NCBI RefSeq assembly: GCF_900114995.1
Contig: NZ_FOUX01000001.1
Location: 620,001 to 684,000 of the forward strand
DNA length: 64,000 nt
Direction of reading: 5' to 3'
Source of the DNA: Chitinophaga sp. YR627
GTDB taxonomy: Bacteria > Bacteroidota > Bacteroidia > Chitinophagales > Chitinophagaceae
Shown: positions 63,077 through 64,000 of the stretch, in pieces
How positions within the stretch are numbered: the first letter of the stretch is position 1
Layout of the letters: each line of letters begins with the position of its first letter
Program-made: the position numbers and the translations under genes
The notes under the pieces: generated by a model
What the model was told of the DNA's origin: nothing
What the model saw: the letters and a program-made list of their open reading frames with translations, nothing else
The model's database searches: none

Positions 63077-63130
63077 AAAACTTGATTTAATTGTGAGTTG
63101 TTGTTGATGATTTAAATTTCCCTTTGTTTG

Positions 63131-63184
63131 TTTGGAACGATCGTTCCGGATGTAAAATTAAGTATGTGGAACGAATGTTCCAAA
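63131..63184 (-). promoter_or_regulatory. SDR promoter with two TetR operators
   Basis: On the minus strand TTTG (63184-63181) and TAATTTTA (63160-63153) lie 20 nt apart as -33 and -7 boxes. Operator TGGAAC-gaat-GTTCCA (63167-63182) lies between them. A perfect 14-bp palindrome GGAACGATCGTTCC (63134-63147) covers the start region. Operator centres are 34 bp apart. A bound repressor would block the promoter. Confidence 0.7.
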
Positions 63185-63449
63185 TAAAGTTTTATAAAAG
63201 CCATAAGAACGGAAATGGAAAAGTTGAAATGTACAATTGGGGATGTTTTTTGGATCAATGGCCAGAGAGACGGGAGTGGTCTTTTATAGCGCAATTGCTG
63301 CTGTCTGATAGCTGCTTTCTCCTTAAGTTTTTTAATACCCCTTTAAAACGGACAGCACAATGGAAAGACAGCAGACGTTTCCCTTCCTGCTCTATTCAAT
63401 TAAGATTATATTTTATATGACATGCCTGTTAACATTAAAACCACACAAC

Positions 63450-63604
63450 ATGCAGGACCAACTGACAACCCCGGCCGGTACCCAGGCTACTGCCCTTAGC
63501 ACAGCATCTATGAGATCTCCCGTGAAATCGCGGTGAAATGGCGTCGTAAATGGGAAGCCCAAGACCTCCTTTTGGTGAAATCAGAAGACAACATCTGGTG
63601 GTAA
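63450..63604 (+). pseudogene. Possible frameshifted or very short gene before a strong terminator
   Basis: ATG 63450 opens 20 readable codons (start MQDQLTTPAGTQ). The next frame from 63509 reads YEISREIAVKWRRKWEAQ and on to SEDNIWW, stopping at 63602-63604, 7 nt before a perfect terminator. Joining them needs a one-base shift. A short real gene, a decayed gene or a small RNA are all possible. The rest of 63185-63449 shows no gene. Confidence 0.25.
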
Positions 63605-63610
63605 AAAAGA

Positions 63611-63647
63611 AAAAGACCATTCTTTATCAGAGAATGGTCTTTTTTTT
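63611..63647 (+). terminator. Rho-independent terminator
   Basis: AAAGACCATTCT (63612-63623) and AGAATGGTCTTT (63631-63642) form a perfect 12-bp stem followed by a T-run to 63647. Its presence implies a plus-strand transcript from the 63185-63604 stretch. Confidence 0.88.
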
Positions 63648-63676
63648 CGTTAAATTAGGAGTAACCTGATTTTCCG

Positions 63677-64000
63677 ATGTCCGAAACTGTAACACATCCG
63701 TCCGCTACGGCGGAGGAACCATCGTCCCTACCTTTATTTGAGACGAATCTTTTTTTTGGTGATCTGCTGATCTGCATATCCTTTGCCACAATATCTGTCA
63801 TTGCGGCCATCGTCTGTATGTATCTCATGTCACCCACTTCATGGGGCGGCCAGCTCACCATGGCGCTCTTCTTCCTGTTAATTGCCGGCTGGATCCTTTT
63901 TACGCCGCATACCTTCCATCTGTATGGCGACAAACTGGTGGTTAAGAAGCCCCTGACACACCTGTCAGGTACTACTACGGTTATTCCGTTGTCGGCGATC
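63677..64000 (+). CDS. Membrane protein with PH-like segment (3' end missing)
   Basis: 108 codons from ATG 63677 run off the right edge. After a polar N-terminus (about 28 residues) come two hydrophobic segments (LLICISFATISVIAAIVCMY, and MALFFLLIAGWILF). The next part, FHLYGDKLVVKKPLTHLSG and TTVIPLSAI, resembles the first strands of bacterial PH-domain membrane proteins. Family and function are uncertain. Confidence 0.65.
   Translation, partial: MSETVTHPSATAEEPSSLPLFETNLFFGDLLICISFATISVIAAIVCMYLMSPTSWGGQLTMALFFLLIAGWILFTPHTFHLYGDKLVVKKPLTHLSGTTTVIPLSAI

Overview
The window looks like chromosome of a Bacteroidota member close to Chitinophaga (family Chitinophagaceae). The reasons are moderate GC, type IX secretion (T9SS) C-terminal sorting domains, several TTTG / TAnnTTTG promoters, few Shine-Dalgarno sites, and gene families typical of that group. 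No rRNA, tRNA, CRISPR array or intact insertion sequence was seen.

Layout: a GH51 arabinofuranosidase cut by the left edge (to 1661); a putative toxin-antitoxin-chaperone module in which toxin and antitoxin are fused in one reading frame (2104-3430); a TolC/MacA/MacB-type export operon (3763-8357); a copper-storage-like protein coupled to an HD hydrolase (8676-9568, minus strand); a secreted SAM hydrolase, a Pif1/RecD-like helicase and an MgtC-like membrane protein (9690-14409); a two-component system with two envelope genes that share a tandem-repeat operator (14447-17926); a flavin monooxygenase-like protein, a PAS histidine kinase and a lipoprotein (18051-21817).

From 21972 to 31262 lies an L-rhamnose operon: RhaT, isomerase, FGGY kinase, aldolase-dehydrogenase fusion, mutarotase and LutABC. 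Together these can carry L-rhamnose through L-lactaldehyde and L-lactate to pyruvate, with DHAP as the other product. Back to back with it, on the minus strand (43864 to 31263), is a chaperone-usher-like cluster: DUF4402 protein, PapD-like chaperone, a 2650-residue repeat protein with a T9SS tail, a second DUF4402-like protein and an usher-like outer-membrane protein. Next come a GyrI-like protein, an FtsX/MacB-like permease, a CotH-family lipoprotein, a dual-specificity phosphatase, small membrane proteins, and a GH16 enzyme with a discoidin-type module inserted in its catalytic domain (50834-53581).

The region 53640-58757 is a lasso-peptide gene cluster: nucleotidyltransferase, PqqD-type B1, HprK-like kinase, B2 protease, cyclase, and three short precursor genes that I translated by hand. 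All three have a conserved leader with a Trp-x-x-Pro motif, Thr at -2, Gly at core position 1 and Asp at core position 8. A minus-strand operon of three phage-tail-collar (Mdp-like) paralogues and a formyltransferase follows. A TetR repressor and a short-chain dehydrogenase come next, with three matching palindromic operators. The window ends inside a small membrane-protein gene.

The most promising candidates for undescribed biology are the fused toxin-antitoxin with its SecB-like partner, the Bacteroidota chaperone-usher-like cluster with its giant T9SS protein, and the three-precursor lasso cluster. All functions are read from sequence by eye, with no database search.
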